Below are positions 5,795 through 5,800 of a stretch of DNA of 5,800 bases, in pieces. The DNA comes from an uncultured Lachnospiraceae bacterium. Lineage in GTDB: Bacteria; Bacillota; Clostridia; Lachnospirales; Lachnospiraceae. A program made the position numbers and the translations under genes. Position 1 is the stretch's first letter, and every line of letters starts with the position of its first letter. The notes under the pieces were generated by a model, which was given only the letters and a program-made list of their open reading frames with translations, ran no database searches and was not told the DNA's origin. The stretch spans positions 1-5,800 of the forward strand of contig CALZEZ010000101.1 of the NCBI GenBank assembly GCA_945643825.1, given 5' to 3'.

Positions 5795-5800
5795 ATGGAG
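5795..5800 (+). CDS. Start of an unidentified gene, cut off by the window edge
   Basis: An ATG at 5795 follows GGGGAGG (5777-5783) with an 11-base spacer, and a promoter-like sequence lies upstream. Only two codons (Met-Glu) are in the window, so the product is unknown. An ATG at 5784 in a different frame abuts the Shine-Dalgarno directly and is a poorer start. Confidence 0.35.

Overview
This window looks like an ordinary chromosomal stretch of a low-to-mid GC, Gram-positive anaerobe of the Clostridia, most likely a Lachnospiraceae-type organism. The basis is the sequence style of the release factor (GNGGQC active-site loop), the clostridial form of MurI, the strong GGAGG-type ribosome binding sites, and a Csp-like subtilase of the kind common in spore-forming Clostridia. 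The assignment comes from recognising protein families by eye. No 16S or other marker is present.

Left part (1-2723, + strand): the C-terminal half of peptide chain release factor 1 (prfA, cut by the window edge), then glutamate racemase (murI, best start a TTG at 643), then an M18 zinc aminopeptidase (apeB-like). murI and apeB are 20 bases apart and are probably cotranscribed. A 74-base gap before the murI reading frame holds an imperfect hairpin followed by TTTT.

Middle (2724-3928): a perfect 10-bp GC-rich hairpin lies between the convergent apeB and branched-chain aminotransferase (ilvE, - strand) genes. Its long T-tract serves the ilvE transcript. ilvE starts at 3797, where a GGAGG is well placed, and not at the longer frame's ATG at 3830. 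The 131-base divergent region upstream of ilvE carries a good ilvE promoter, a small inverted repeat inside that promoter, and a perfect 12-bp tandem duplication of AT-rich sequence.

Right part (3929-5800, + strand): one 586-residue S8 serine peptidase with no signal peptide, an intact Asp/His/Ser triad plus oxyanion Asn, an N-terminal pro-region, and about 130 extra residues inside the catalytic fold, the architecture of clostridial Csp germination proteases. It is followed by a plausible promoter and the first codons of another gene at the edge.

Functionally the genes are housekeeping: translation termination, D-glutamate supply for peptidoglycan, peptide turnover, branched-chain amino acid metabolism, and an intracellular or spore-associated protease. 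I found no CRISPR array, mobile element, RNA gene or clearly novel multi-gene system. The most worthwhile targets are the Csp-like protease and the regulatory architecture of the ilvE/protease divergent region.
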